This document shows positions 23,782 through 35,289 of a DNA stretch of 64,000 nucleotides, one piece after another (positions within the stretch are counted from its first letter, which is position 1; every line of letters starts with the position of its first letter). Below the pieces are notes generated by a model that was not told the DNA's origin, did no database searches, and saw only the letters and a program-made list of their open reading frames with translations. The translations under genes and the position numbers were made by a program. Location of the stretch: NCBI GenBank assembly GCA_958299035.1, contig CATQJL010000305.1:62406127-62470126 (forward strand), in the 5' to 3' direction. The stretch comes from Cylicocyclus nassatus (lineage: Eukaryota; Nematoda; Chromadorea; Rhabditida; Strongylidae).

Positions 23782-23908
23782 ATGGTTCTATTCGATAGCC
23801 TAAGCTGTTTCTTGATTTTACTTTTATCAATACCAATCTCCTGTTTGTCTTTTGTAAAAATTCCTGCTCAAGAAGAGCGCTTAGTGGGACCGTTACAGAG
23901 GACTTCTG
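23782..23908 (+). CDS. Candidate first exon encoding a signal peptide
   Basis: ATG followed by a strongly hydrophobic segment (CFLILLLSIPISCLSF) with a plausible signal-peptidase site, then a polar start of a mature chain (KIPAQEERLVGPLQRTSG). It ends at a good donor (G|GTAAAA, phase 1). No downstream exon could be joined with confidence; an exon near 26,172-26,430 with a hydrophobic stretch and a cysteine-containing tail is one candidate. If real, it begins a secreted or membrane protein. A signal anchor in a chance frame is the alternative. Confidence 0.35.
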
Positions 23909-26602
23909 GTAAAATTACTTGGCAGTGTGACGTTAGGCATATCTTCGTGGTGAAAAGGGTACCAGTAGGTATTTATGTATTCGAGAGATTTTTTCCGAGG
24001 AGGGGCGGCGAAATGTTTATTTGAATGAACGTATGACGTAGCGTTAACCACCTCTTTAACAAAATTCTGGGACGCTTTACATAATTTTCGCGGGTCCATA
24101 CCCCATACCCCTAAGCCTCCTCCCTCCACCCCCCCCCCCCGGGCTAAAATGAATGCATTTTTGAGACCAACTTCACACAGAATATCAGACTTTGATTAAA
24201 ATGTGCTATCCCAAGGATATCCAATGTTTTACGCAGATTTGCACAAACCTTGGCTGGAATAATGTAACAAAACAAAACGAAAACCGACTCAAATATTCAG
24301 ACCGCTTCCATTGCTTTGTTAGTGATGGTTCGAATTCAAAAGTGGCCAATGGCAAACACCATAATTGATCCACTACACCCAATTCGCTTACTTCATTTAC
24401 TTCATTATTGTTCAGATCAGTGATTTGTCTAGCAAAGTGAAAATGATGAAGCTGATGAAGCGGGTCAAGTAGGGTACATAACTTCAATGTAAAGTGTTTT
24501 ATTCCTTTGAAGTATGTGATTGCCCACCATTCGAAATATTTCGAACCATTGCTGTCATGGCAACGGTTTTTTTTATTGAGAGATTGCGAACGCGGAATGG
24601 AGCCGGAGCTCGGCACGAAGTGACCTTTGGAAAGTGCAAAAAACGAAGCCTTCCTTGACTTCACGAATTTTTACGAAGTCCCCTTTAACACTAAACCCTA
24701 ACAAAAAACCCTCAAAAAACGAAGCGTCGACTAGAGAAAGACGTCGCAATTTTCGTGTCTTTTCGGCCTCGAAAACGATACCCCTTTGCTTTTTGTCCCA
24801 AAAACAATATCCAGCTTGCTTACAAGTCACCTGTGTCGAGCCCTGAATGAAGCGCCTGATAATCAGTTATGCACCCTCAATACTGTCCATTCGCTTGGTA
24901 ATCACCATGAGCAGATCGGTAGAAGACAGCAGCAATTTGATGCTCCTTTGTGATGAGAAGTTGCAACAAATAGCTGCCTAGATAAAATCAAAATTATTTC
25001 AACCAACCTAACATGAATACGCGAAAAATGCAAAGCCTCATGCGCGATTGGCCAATACAACCATCGTTTTACATCGCAGCTCTTGTGAAACTCTGCAGCA
25101 AAAAGTTTTCAGATGGGTTCTTGGTTCGTTTATAAGCTGAAAGTGTAGTGCACGTAAGAATGACCGCTGAAGGTTTTCCGTCAACAGCGTAAAACTTTGA
25201 TTAATAAATCTCAACAGCAGTGACTTTTGATTAATAAACCTCAAAGCAATGACCATATATAATTGCGCGTTTTGGATCGATTTGCAATTTTTTGTCGTCT
25301 ATATGAAAAAGCTAGCGAAGAGCAGACCATTTCAGAAATAAATGTATCTTTTCTTTGTCAAGCAGCTTGTTTTTCAAGCTTTTACTTCGATGACTGCTTA
25401 AAAGCCCCTGAAAACTTTCTCGCGTCTATCATTTTCTAACTTGTATCATACATATCCGATATTGTAGGCTAACTTTTCGAGGTTTCTCCAACTTTCTTTC
25501 AATGATACTTTTTCGATTTTTGTGAAAGAACAGATTGGGCCGAACTGCTGTAACTATTATTTTCTCTGAGAAATGACAACAGATACATTTTTTTTCAATC
25601 CGGAGTAGGTGAACATTCTACGTGGTGCGCTGCTCCACGTGGAATGTTCTCACTGGCGCAGCGAGATAGCTTAGAATGAGAGACACAGACTGCAGAACAG
25701 TGCGAGTCGTTGCGAGGCGGATTTCCGCCAGTTCAATTTCCGCCTAAACTGAGTTGAAACTTAATATCACAAAATGTTCAATGCAGGCATAGATAGAATA
25801 GTAAACACATAAAAAAGAGCCTCAGAATTTTTTCTTTTGAGTTTTTCGAGCACTATCCGGTTTCTGGACTAAGAACAATACTGGTACTGCAACTACATTG
25901 GTGCCCTTGTCAGCAGTTCCCAAGGATGCCAAAATTATAGTGAAAGATCTCAGCAGAAATTTCAGCAAAAATTGAAATATGTTTTTGAGATGCGAGGCTT
26001 CAACAAGGAAGTATTGTAATGTTGCAAAAAAAAACAGACAGAAGCGGACATCAGCATTCGCGGATGCCAGAACAGAAACTATCATCACTTGCATATTGGA
26101 AACAAAACTCGATACATATCTTGCTAGCAAAAGAGAATATTCCATAACTCAGGCACCATAACGATACCGAAGTGAAATAAACGCCTTCACGCTAACAGTA
26201 AGACAACTAGATCGACTGTGACTCCATTACTTGCCATCATAGGGATCAGAAAGTTTATCTCCTTATCCCCTCAGATTTGCAAATGTATAAAGAGAAATCA
26301 CATGGAGAAACATAAATATAATGCAGAAGAACAAATACTGTGCGGCGAATCTATTGGCGATGAGTTCGAAGGACGAAACAGAGACTGTGGCGATGAGACT
26401 TCAAAAACAACTACAAGAAAAATTGCCTAGAGTAAAACAAGTACCCTAAACAAGAACTCTACAAAATTAGGCATATTGTGAAGCTGGAAAAGGGATAGCA
26501 TGCACCAAAGAAGCAAAGCACTTCTACACTGTTTGACAGTGCTGACCGTTTCCATAAGAGGCGTTTTCGTCAGCCGAGGATGTCGCCAATTTCGCAAACG
26601 TA
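23909..26602. other. Mostly non-coding; two weak exon candidates
   Basis: A C-rich run lies at about 24,130. At 24,600-24,800, CGAAG- and CCC-type short repeats give open frames on both strands, which argues against coding. At about 26,172-26,430 (+) a frame with a hydrophobic TVTPLLAIIGI, an acceptor-like CCCTCAG and the tail ICKCIKRNHMEK ends at a TAG; this could be a terminal exon. At about 25,850-25,940 both strands show open, protein-like frames, so the sense is undecided. Confidence 0.35.
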
Positions 26603-26746
26603 CCTTTGATTCAATTGGATTGGCTGCTTGCTACGAGGCCTAATCAAGGCTAGAGAATGATCGAAGAGCACGCTCGCGAGGGAGATGCAGATTACTTTGG
26701 GTGCAAGCGGTCGTCTCCCAGAAGCCAATCCCTTTAAATCGAAGGG
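26603..26746. mobile_element. MITE of the TTGATTCAAC family (copy 3)
   Basis: CCTTTGATTCAATTGGATTG at the left and CCAATCCCTTTAAATCGAAG at the right. The interior GAGCACGCTCGCGAGGGAGA is shared almost exactly with copy 5. Confidence 0.85.
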
Positions 26747-27449
26747 TAAGCACAGCATTTGAGGTTGAGGTAGCTAGATATAGATTGCTATAAATAGAAA
26801 TGCACACTCGAAAGTGATCATTATTCATTCGACGATTCTTCACAAGTCTTCTGGGTGAAGGGTGAGGGATAGTAATAACAAATATATAGTAAAGGTACAA
26901 GTCATCGTAGTAGTTTAGCGGTACTTTAGTACACTCACTTAAATCATAGGTGCATTTCATCATTGTCTTTATCTCTATGACTGATATTTTCTCAGAAGTT
27001 TTCGCTTTCAAGATGGAGCAGAACATGAATACGCTGAACACTAGAAAATCGGAAGGAGTTCAAGCTCAGTCATCGCTAAGCAACACTTTGCTGAGTGCTT
27101 ATTGCATTTAAACACCAGTTTTTGAAAAGGTTCACAACTATGTGCACTTGTAACGCTGGGAATAGAACAATCACTTGTGCAAAGCCTGCTTCAATCACAA
27201 AGAATACAGAGTTTTAGAGAAAAGGAACAAAATTTTTCAAATTAAGTTGCCAGTTGATTACTCTATACTGCGGAAATGTGAAAATTTGCCGTTCTGCGCG
27301 GATTACCTCGATTTATAGCCTGCGCAGATAGAAAAAAAACTGAGGAGATAAATCGAAAGGGTCAATCATATGTTTTGATCAAAATGGCTTATTAACACAC
27401 GCCCCATCTCATGCATTATTCCGCAAAATTTGGCTTACATTACGCCTGG
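26747..27449. other. No gene seen
   Basis: Frames are short. The last 80 bp (27,345-27,430) are similar, in direct orientation, to 29,845-29,945 on the far side of the nested palindrome, which suggests a segment duplicated around the element. Confidence 0.4.
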
Positions 27450-29757
27450 TGTAGCAGCCAGCCGCCAGAGCTGGCACCAACGCCGCGGCTGAGCTACCGT
27501 AAGCGCGCTCTCGTCGTCCGCAACCTTTCCAGAGAGATTTTCGCAGCAGCCTCGCACCTCATCGCGCTGAGGTGCGAGAATTCCCTCAGAGGTCGCTTTA
27601 CTGCCACATATTATATATCGATCAAGACAGCAGAAAATTTGTAGCTTATTAGTAAGATACAATACAAAGAATATATAAAAACAAAAAAAGTTCAGAGAAA
27701 TATTGAAATAATTATAAAAGTTAAATTAAAAGCAAAATACAAGGCTGCAAAAGTTTTGTCCGATTTTCATTTGCCTTGTTTTAACGCAGCTATTTTCTTA
27801 AGGTTTTGCGCCTATGGCATTGTCATAAACATCATCTTGAAGTACTTTTCCTGCGCTTTTAGTGCAGTTTTCAGGCAATAAGAAATACACAAAAAATCTC
27901 ATTACCTTCTCACTATCTATTTTTCTGAAATTTCCATTTCCTAATTATTCTTTCGAGCAGTCAAAAATAAGCTTGTATTTCGCGCGATTTATCTTTTGTG
28001 TGGTGGTAAATAAAATTGGGACCTGTAATTTTTTTCCAAACTTCCTTTATTCATTTTGAAATTCTTCACGAACTTCAAAATATACGCCACACATTGCGTA
28101 GACGGTGTATAATTGTCCTTTTTCTATCCCTGCTTAAATCGTTATGTGATTTAACTTGTGAACGCCGCTCCCGATCAGCGCTTTTAGTCCGATTTCAATG
28201 ACTGTCTCAATTTTTTGAAAATTCGGAAGTCCCCAATAATCCGCAATAATTACATCGGAGTAGTAGATACGAATATTTGGAAATGGATTTGTAAAAAGGC
28301 ATGACTGCATTTTGGCAGCTTTGGTTCGGGGCTTGAAATTTCAGGACTGGAAAGATGATTCGCCAAGCATGAGCGAGTACTAAAAGCGTAGGAAAAGTAC
28401 TTCTAGACGATGTTTATGACAGTGCCATAAGCACAAACCCCTAAGAGAATAGCTGCGTTAAAACAAGGCAAATGAAAGTCGGACAAAACTTTGAAACAGC
28501 CTTGTATTATGCTTTTAATTTGATTTTTATAATTATTCCATCAATTTATTTCCTTGAACTTTTTGTTTTTATATATTCTTTGTATTGTATTTTACTAATA
28601 AACTACAAATTTTCTGCTGTCTTGATCGATATATTAGGTTGTAACAAAATTAATGCAGGTTTTAAATTCCAACCGCAATAAGTCATACACTTCTCATTTC
28701 TAACTAGGTTGCAAAGTACCATTCGATAGAGCAAAGCAAGCTCTACAAGAAGGCTATCTTGCTTTAGCAACAACTCTGATCTACCACGAGTTTCGAGCCA
28801 AAAACTAAAAAGATTCAACTGTTCAAAAAATTAAGAAAAATCATAACTCAGTTCATAAAAAACCTACAAAAATTCTAACTTGCTCACGTAAACACTATTT
28901 ACATAAGATATCTATATACGCCTCTGCCGTATTTTTTTCTCTGTTAGAAATCAAGAAAACGGAAATTTTCGTGCATTTGTCAAAGTGATGCTGTGCCGTT
29001 CCTACATACGCAGTTGTATACTACAAACCTGTAGAAGTATAAACGTGAATTTCCAGCTCTCTACAAGCTCTAGTTCTCGAAAAATATCGAATACAGTTTT
29101 CGCTAGTCATGTGGTCCAAGCTAAAATTCAAATTTCTCGAGAACTAAAGCTTGTAGAGAGCTGAAAATTTACGTTTGTACTTCTATAGATTTGTAGTATA
29201 CAATTACTTATGTGGGAACGGCACAGCAACACTTTGGCAAACGCACGAAAATTTCCGTTTACTTGATTTCTAACAGAGAAAAAAATACGGCAGAGGCGTA
29301 TATAGATATCTTATGTGAATAGTGTTTACGTGAGCAAGTTAGAATTTTTGTAGGTTTTCTATGAAATAAGTTACGATTTTTCTCAATTTTTCGGGCAGTT
29401 GAATCTTTTTAGTTTTTGGATCGAAACTCGTGGTAGATCAGAGTTGTTGCTAAAGCAAGATAGCCTTCTTGTAGAGCTTGCTTTGCTCTATCGAAGGGTA
29501 CTTTGCAACCTAGTTAGAAATAAGAAGTGTGTGACTTATTGCGGTTGGAATTCAAAACCTGCATTAATTTTGTTGCAACCTAATATAATATGTGGCAGTA
29601 AAGCGACCTCTGAGGGAATTCTCGCACCTCAGCACGATGAGGTGCGAAGCTGCTGCGAAAATCTCTCTGCGAGAGGTTGCGGACGACGAGAGCGCGCTTA
29701 CGGTAGCTCAGCCGCGGCGTTGGTGCCAGCTCCGGCGGCTGGCTGCGGCGTCAGGTG
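27450..29757. mobile_element. Large palindromic element with a second fold-back inserted in its right arm
   Basis: The left arm (27,450-27,840) includes the GCACCAACGCCGCGGCTGAG and GAATTCCCTCAGAGGTCGCT blocks and a long AT-rich part. Its reverse complement is split into 28,420-28,633 and 29,584-29,757, because another element (28,634-29,583) landed in the right arm. The spacer is about 580 bp. Open frames in the arms repeat each other as inverted copies and are not genes. Confidence 0.9.
28634..29583. mobile_element. Mariner-type fold-back MITE, 950 bp, TA target duplication
   Basis: Ends TTAGGTTGTAACAAAATTAA and TTAATTTTGTTGCAACCTAA, with inverted arms of several hundred bp (for example CTCTACAAGCTCTAGTTCTC mirrored at 29,140). 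Flanking TA on both sides. The intact opposite arm of the host palindrome shows the empty site with a single TA, proving the boundaries. TTAGG... ends with TA duplications fit Tc1/mariner-mobilised MITEs. Confidence 0.92.
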
Positions 29758-32485
29758 GCTGCCCGGGTAACACTTGCACGCCTCCCTTCCATGACTCCCT
29801 ATCCCGTTATAAAAAAAAATTTTCAGGGAAAAACCACAAAAAAATCAATGAATCGATAGAAGCAATCGGTATTCTCGAACAAAATGGCTTCCTAACATAC
29901 GCTCCACCCCATGCTTTATGTCCGCCAAATTTGATTCAGACTTTATGACTTCTTCTATCCTTTTTCAACGGATCTGAAGAAGGGCTAACTCAAATATTAT
30001 ATAAGTATTGATGATCCCACCAAGAATTTCTTCTAGAAGTCTGTAACATTGAAAAGTTTTAAAATGCAAAGACTGGGCAAAATTCAATCAACTTTGTCCG
30101 AATGAATCTCTATTCTTGATTGAAGGTTTTACAAGAATCAATTCGAAAGACTGAAGAGGAAGGAAAAGTTTGTGTAGGTGAAATGCAAATTGATCCGAGC
30201 AACTACACAATTTGTCCCAACCTTGTTTAGAAAGCCACACTTATACCGAGTGTGCATATTTCTGAATGATTCGGCATCAATCCCAAGCACAGGTGCGATA
30301 GGGGGAGCCGGGCCCTTTTCAGGTAAAGGGGGTCTCTGCTACTCCCATCCTTGTAAGGTGAAGAGGGTAAGTGAACCATGAAAGCGAAATGCCACAACAA
30401 GTTACATATCATTCGAAAGCTGAGGTCATGTAGAATCGGCGTAGACCGTCGACTTTTTTCTAGGAATTTTATGCCGCGAAATATGAAGGATTTTATGTAC
30501 TTCATATATCAACTGATTTTGTGTCCTCACTTTCTGCTCTCCAAATGAATGCTACGAGAAAGTCGACGGTCTGTGTTTGTTAATGAAGACTTGCTCTATA
30601 ACATAGGACATAAACAGCAGTGATTAGGTCTTCGTTTGGCAGAAATCTGAAAATGGACATGATTTCAGATGAAATGCGGTATATTTCTCGGTAAAGAGGG
30701 CTAGAAAGAAGTCGACGGTCTACGTCGAATCCTTTTTTCCTGAACTGTCGAATGGTTTATAGATTGCTGGGCGAAAAAACTTGCCAGTTTTCAAAGATGG
30801 GGTGGAGATATTTATTATTAACACATTCACGACAAGGCCGATTTTTCGATTACTGCCGTTTCGGACCAGAGCCTTTTTTGCTTTGTCAAAGTTACGACCC
30901 ACCCGTGGGTCGTATTGTCCGAAATGGTAGTCTTTATGGAAGAAATTCAAAAAATGTCTCCGAGAATTTCTCCATAAGGGTTATCGAAGGCGCTGATTAC
31001 CAAAATATGATTTATTTTAGTTTTTGGCGGTGTATGGTAAGGTTACGGTAGTCATTCTCTACGAACCCAATATCATGGATTTTCATAAAAAATTGTATTT
31101 TGGGGTTATATCACGTGCTGATCACTATTATAGTGTCCACTTTGTTCACTACCTCCCCACAGTGGGACTACGGTAGCAGTACGATAGAATTTTCGAAGGC
31201 GGTATTAAAACTTGAGACTATCATTTTCGTAATTAGCATGCTAAAAAACCTATATATACATAAGGTTTGAGCTTTCTGGGATGAACAATGCGAAAAACCA
31301 ATAAAATCAATAAAATCTACTAATTTTTGATGGGCTGACATCAGTCCCGTGCACTTCCCGTATTTCTCGTGCATGTAAACTTGAATTATCAAAACAGCGC
31401 CACTCTGCGGAAAGTTTGAGCTAAAGTCTGCGCCTTGCCTCTATCTACGGTATACCTACCGTAACATTACATTACAGTATCCCGAACCCGGACCATTCTA
31501 GCTGGAGCTTCGCCAAGGTGTCCTCAATCATGTGCCAGAACCCCGTAGAATTCCATCGTATACTGGCAAAGCTAAAGCTTCAGGAATCTTTCGACCCACA
31601 GGTGGGTCATATTGTCCGAAACGGCAGAGCACGTACGACCCACCGGTGGGTCGTATTGTCGTGAATGTATTGACTTGTTCCACCCAGCTCCTCCAATGTA
31701 TTGGCTTTTATGGGTCACCGGAACAAGCATTTTTTTAATGCCGGGAAGCAAAAAAGCCCTGAAATGCTTTATTCCCTTCACAAGCTGAGGTCATGGAGAA
31801 TCGACGTAGACCGTCTTTTTTTATAGCCTCGCTCTGAAGCGAGATACGAGCAATTTTATACGCCTACTCACCAGCTAATTTTGTGTAATTACTTTATGCT
31901 TCATTTTTGAAAGGAAGGACGAAGATAGAAAAAAAAGGGACGGTCTACGTTTACTGGCAAGGTCTTCTCTGCGATAGTGTTAGACAATCAGGCACCTACA
32001 TTCATTCTTCACGGAATGTCTTGACAAAAACACACATGTTTTTAGCTAAAATGTCATATATCTCTAGGTAGTGATGAGCTAGAGAAAAGAAACGGTCTAT
32101 GTCGAATCCATTTTTCGTGGGCTCTCTAATGATATATAGGTTATTGGGTGAAAAAACTTGTGTCTTTTCAAAAATGAAATGAAGATATTCAATACCAACT
32201 TGCTCCACCCCGCTCCGGCTTTCTATGTGTCGCCGGAGCAAGACTTTTTTGGACTGGAAAAGCTTTGTGCACAACAGTTTTTATACCATTAGGTAGCTAA
32301 CACGAGAAATCGACGTAAACCGTCTCTTTTTGCCTAGCTTTTCTGTGAAGCGAGATACGAGCAATTTATCTAGCTACAATATCAGCCAATTCTGGGTGAT
32401 TATCTTTTTAAACCAAGAAGGTTTTTTTCGAATCTTTATAATAATTCGAAAGCTTGAGAAACGAGTAATCTAACTGCTTTTTTAT
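29758..32485. repeat. Repeat field with GACGGTCTACG blocks and GACCCACCGGTGGGTC palindromes
   Basis: Several diverged copies of a unit containing GAATCGACGTAGACCGTC and GAAGCGAGATACGAGCAATT lie at about 30,430, 31,800 and 32,310. Short palindromes of the form CGACCCACCGGTGGGTCGTA lie at about 30,895, 31,592 and 31,638, each followed by TATTGTC. Open frames (YDPPVGRIV) come from these palindromes and are not treated as genes. Confidence 0.6.
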
Positions 32486-32489
32486 TTGC

Positions 32490-33970
32490 TACTAGCTGGC
32501 TTACCCGGCTCCGCCGTATGTTCCGAATAGAAAATTCCATTTCTTGACCGATCCGGACCAAACTTGGCACACATACACTTCGGGCCCCGGCGGTGTCACA
32601 GTCCACTTTTCGTTATCGATCGATGTCGATTTTATCGATTTTTTGCAAAATTTGAGCTAGGGGGCTGGAATTTGGCAGAGGAGTGTAATCGAGCATGCTG
32701 ATCACCCCCGTGGGGTGATCAGCATGCTCGATTACACCCCTCTGCCCCTAGCTCAAATTTTTGCAAAAAAATCGATAAAATCTATATCGATCGATGTAGC
32801 CTATGACACCCGCCCTGCCCCGAAGTGTATGTGTGCCAAGTTTGGTCCCGATCGGTTCAGAAATGGAATTTTCTATTCGGAACATACGTACTCAGATAAT
32901 CGCTGGGGGCAGGCGGTCCGCAAACTCGCGCATTTCTGCAAGCGGTCAGCAGAATTTCGGGGCGTGGCCAAACCTTCAGCGAGCGGTACTTCCCTTACTG
33001 TCTAATGTTCTGCCAGCGGGCAGCAACACAGAATTTTCTGCAGGCGCTCGTCAAATAATCTCTTTCAGCGAGCGCTGCTCAAATTTTTAGCCGGCGCTCG
33101 GACGGTTTTTAAGCAGTTTCGGATGTACGCCGAGCAAAGGTGAGACTCTACATGACAGAGGTGTCATCGATGGTTTAATTACTCAAGTTTGAGGTATTTT
33201 CTTCAAGCGGAAAGTACCTGAGGGCTGCGCGATCCTCCACAAAGGACCGTGCGGCCCTCGAAAATTTTGCATAATTTCGCGGAAAGTCCGCGAGAATGCG
33301 GCCACTGCGCCGCAGCTATTCTGTAAGAAAACCGCAATTGTTCTCCAAGCACTCAGATAATCGCCGGGGGCAGGCGGTCCGCAAACTCGCGCTTTTCTGC
33401 AGGCGGTCAGCAGAATTTTGGGCCAAACCTTCAGCGGGCGGTACTTCCGCATTCTGCCAGCGGGCAGCAATACAGAATTTTCTGCGAGCGCTCGTCAAAT
33501 AATTTCTTCCAGCGAGCGCTGGCCAAACTTTCAGCAAGCGCTCGGACTCTTTTTAGGCATTTTCGGGCGTACGTCGAGCGCAGGTAAGACTCAGTGTGGC
33601 AGAGGTGTCACCGTTGGTTTAATTACTCAAGTATAAGGTACTTTCTCTCAGCGGAAAGTACCTGGGGGTTGCGCGGTCCTCCACAAAGGACCGTGCGGCC
33701 CTCGAAATTTTTGCATATTCTCGCGGAAAGTCCGCGAGAATGCGGCCACTGCGCCGCAGCTAATCCATAAAGAAACCGCGATTGTTCTTCAAGCATTCGT
33801 CTTTAATTTTGCCAACTTTCTTCCAAATTTCTGCAAGCGGGCCGCAAAAAATCAACGAACTATTTTTCCGGTGCGCGCTTGCTCAAAATTCGCATGGCCG
33901 CCTGCCCCCGGCGATTATCTGAGTACATACAGACATACAGACACACAAACAGACATTCAGCTTTATTGAG
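32490..33970 (-). mobile_element. Palindromic dimer of the HINE-like repeat, itself interrupted
   Basis: Starts ACTAGCTGGCTTACCCGGCT (the reverse of the GCCAGCTAGT end seen at 57,680), then the GACCAAACTTGGCACACATA block and an ATCGAT-rich block. At 32,706 it turns around, and the same blocks follow in reverse complement. The arms are about 185 bp. The outer microsatellite part resumes at 33,926 (CAGACATACAGACACACAAA) after an inserted element. Confidence 0.85.
32891..33923. mobile_element. Non-autonomous TIR element, one truncated plus one complete copy in tandem
   Basis: Both copies begin CTCAGATAATCGC; the second (33,352-33,923, 572 bp) ends GCGATTATCTGAG, giving TIRs of about 25 bp (CTCAGATAATCGCCGGGGGC). 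The first copy stops at 33,351 where the second begins. The pair is flanked by TA on both sides inside the HINE-like repeat, so it may have entered as a unit. The interior is GC-rich with many GCGAGCGCT, GCCGCAG and AAGGACCGTGCGGCCCTCG blocks. There is no transposase. Confidence 0.85.
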
Positions 33971-35289
33971 ATTATTCTCTCTAGTGAGATATGGTACGAT
34001 TATTGTCAGCAAACATGCATCATCACTAAGTAGTCCAAATTTTCTATTCTTGCGCAACTCTTTCTTGAGACAATATATATTCATTGATACGATGTTAAGA
34101 CGTTTCGGACGGTGCTGCACATGGTGCAGCACGCTGCTATGAAGGATCTTTTTGACCTTTACAGGAAGTTTTTTTAGTCCAAGGTCCTACTTTTCAAATG
34201 ACTGTTTAGAGCTGTGGCCCAATATCTGTTCAGGAGATATGAGGACAAATCGAACAACAGCTGCAACGAAGTGCGGCAACGCGAACGACGCGTGTGACGT
34301 CGCAACTTTCCTTTGTTTCGATTTCAAAGAGAAAAACCGTAGTTTATTAATGATGCGCACCGTGTACAACATAGATAGATATTTTGAATGCAATTTGAAA
34401 CTGTGTTCGTGTTCATATCTTTCAAGAAAGCTCAAAATTCCCTCTCAAGCGACAAAATTCAAACACCTCGAATTCACTCGGAATTTTGGATATGGAGCTT
34501 ATCTGACATGCTGATTACAGATATAGCATTTAGTTTACGAAATAAGGTCCCTTTGTTGGCTAACGGCTAAAAGTACACTCTTTTTCGCCGCGAGCGGTTT
34601 CGCGGTCCGAAACGTGTTAATTATTCAAAGAATCAGACATCCTTTTAATTTTCGATTATGTTTCGTTAGCAATGCCACTTTGAGTGCGCAGAAGGTCTCG
34701 AGCATCCGTTTTTTTTCAACAAGACGCTTTTGATTCGATAATCTCTTGCAGTCTTGATGTCTGAGAAGAAGAACAGCTTTCCTTTCTAAACAAAAAGTGT
34801 CATTGTAACAGCTGTTTGATTCTGCCGTTATGCATTGATTCTAGTCTCAACCTCAGGTGAAAGGGTCTGAAAGATGCCGGCCCTAAAGTGAAGGGGGTCA
34901 GAGAAATTACTCCCACTATCGCATCTATGATCCCAAGTATTCACTATTGCATGCTTCTCCGCTTATACTCTGCTACGAAATCAACATATTTTGTGCTTGT
35001 AAAATAACTTACACTCGTTTCCAAACATCAGCTTAACTTTTTACCGCAACAAATCCTACACTTCTCACGTTCAGTCAGGTTTCAGAGTATCATTGATCAG
35101 AATTAATCGATAGTAAGCAAGGAGTTAGAGATTAGACGCCTTTAAATTTTGCACCAACTTTGATCCACACAAACTTGGAAGATGAAAATTAGAAATTTCC
35201 AGAAAAAGTGCTCGAAAAGTCATGAAATAATCGAAATTTCGCTAAAAAACCTGCGGATCTCTTACTTGCTCATGCATAAATAGACTGGA
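33971..35289. other. No confident gene
   Basis: A 120-codon frame at 34,152-34,514 has no domain, and its opposite strand is also partly open. A Tyr/Cys-rich stretch there gives no clear homology. The remaining frames are short. Confidence 0.35.

Noticed and set aside
24206..24664. 152-codon minus-strand frame
   Set aside because: No recognisable domain; it runs into a short-repeat stretch and lacks exon boundaries.
29399..29948. Two overlapping frames over 110 codons
   Set aside because: They lie in palindrome arms, and mirror copies exist at 28.6-28.8 and 27.4 kb with stops.
32715..33636. Several 70-95 codon frames rich in Arg, Ala and Gly
   Set aside because: All derive from HINE-like and CTCAGATAATCGC elements, open in many frames because of high GC.
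34152..34514. 120-codon frame with many cysteines
   Set aside because: Cysteine spacing matches no zinc or secreted family, and there is no signal peptide.
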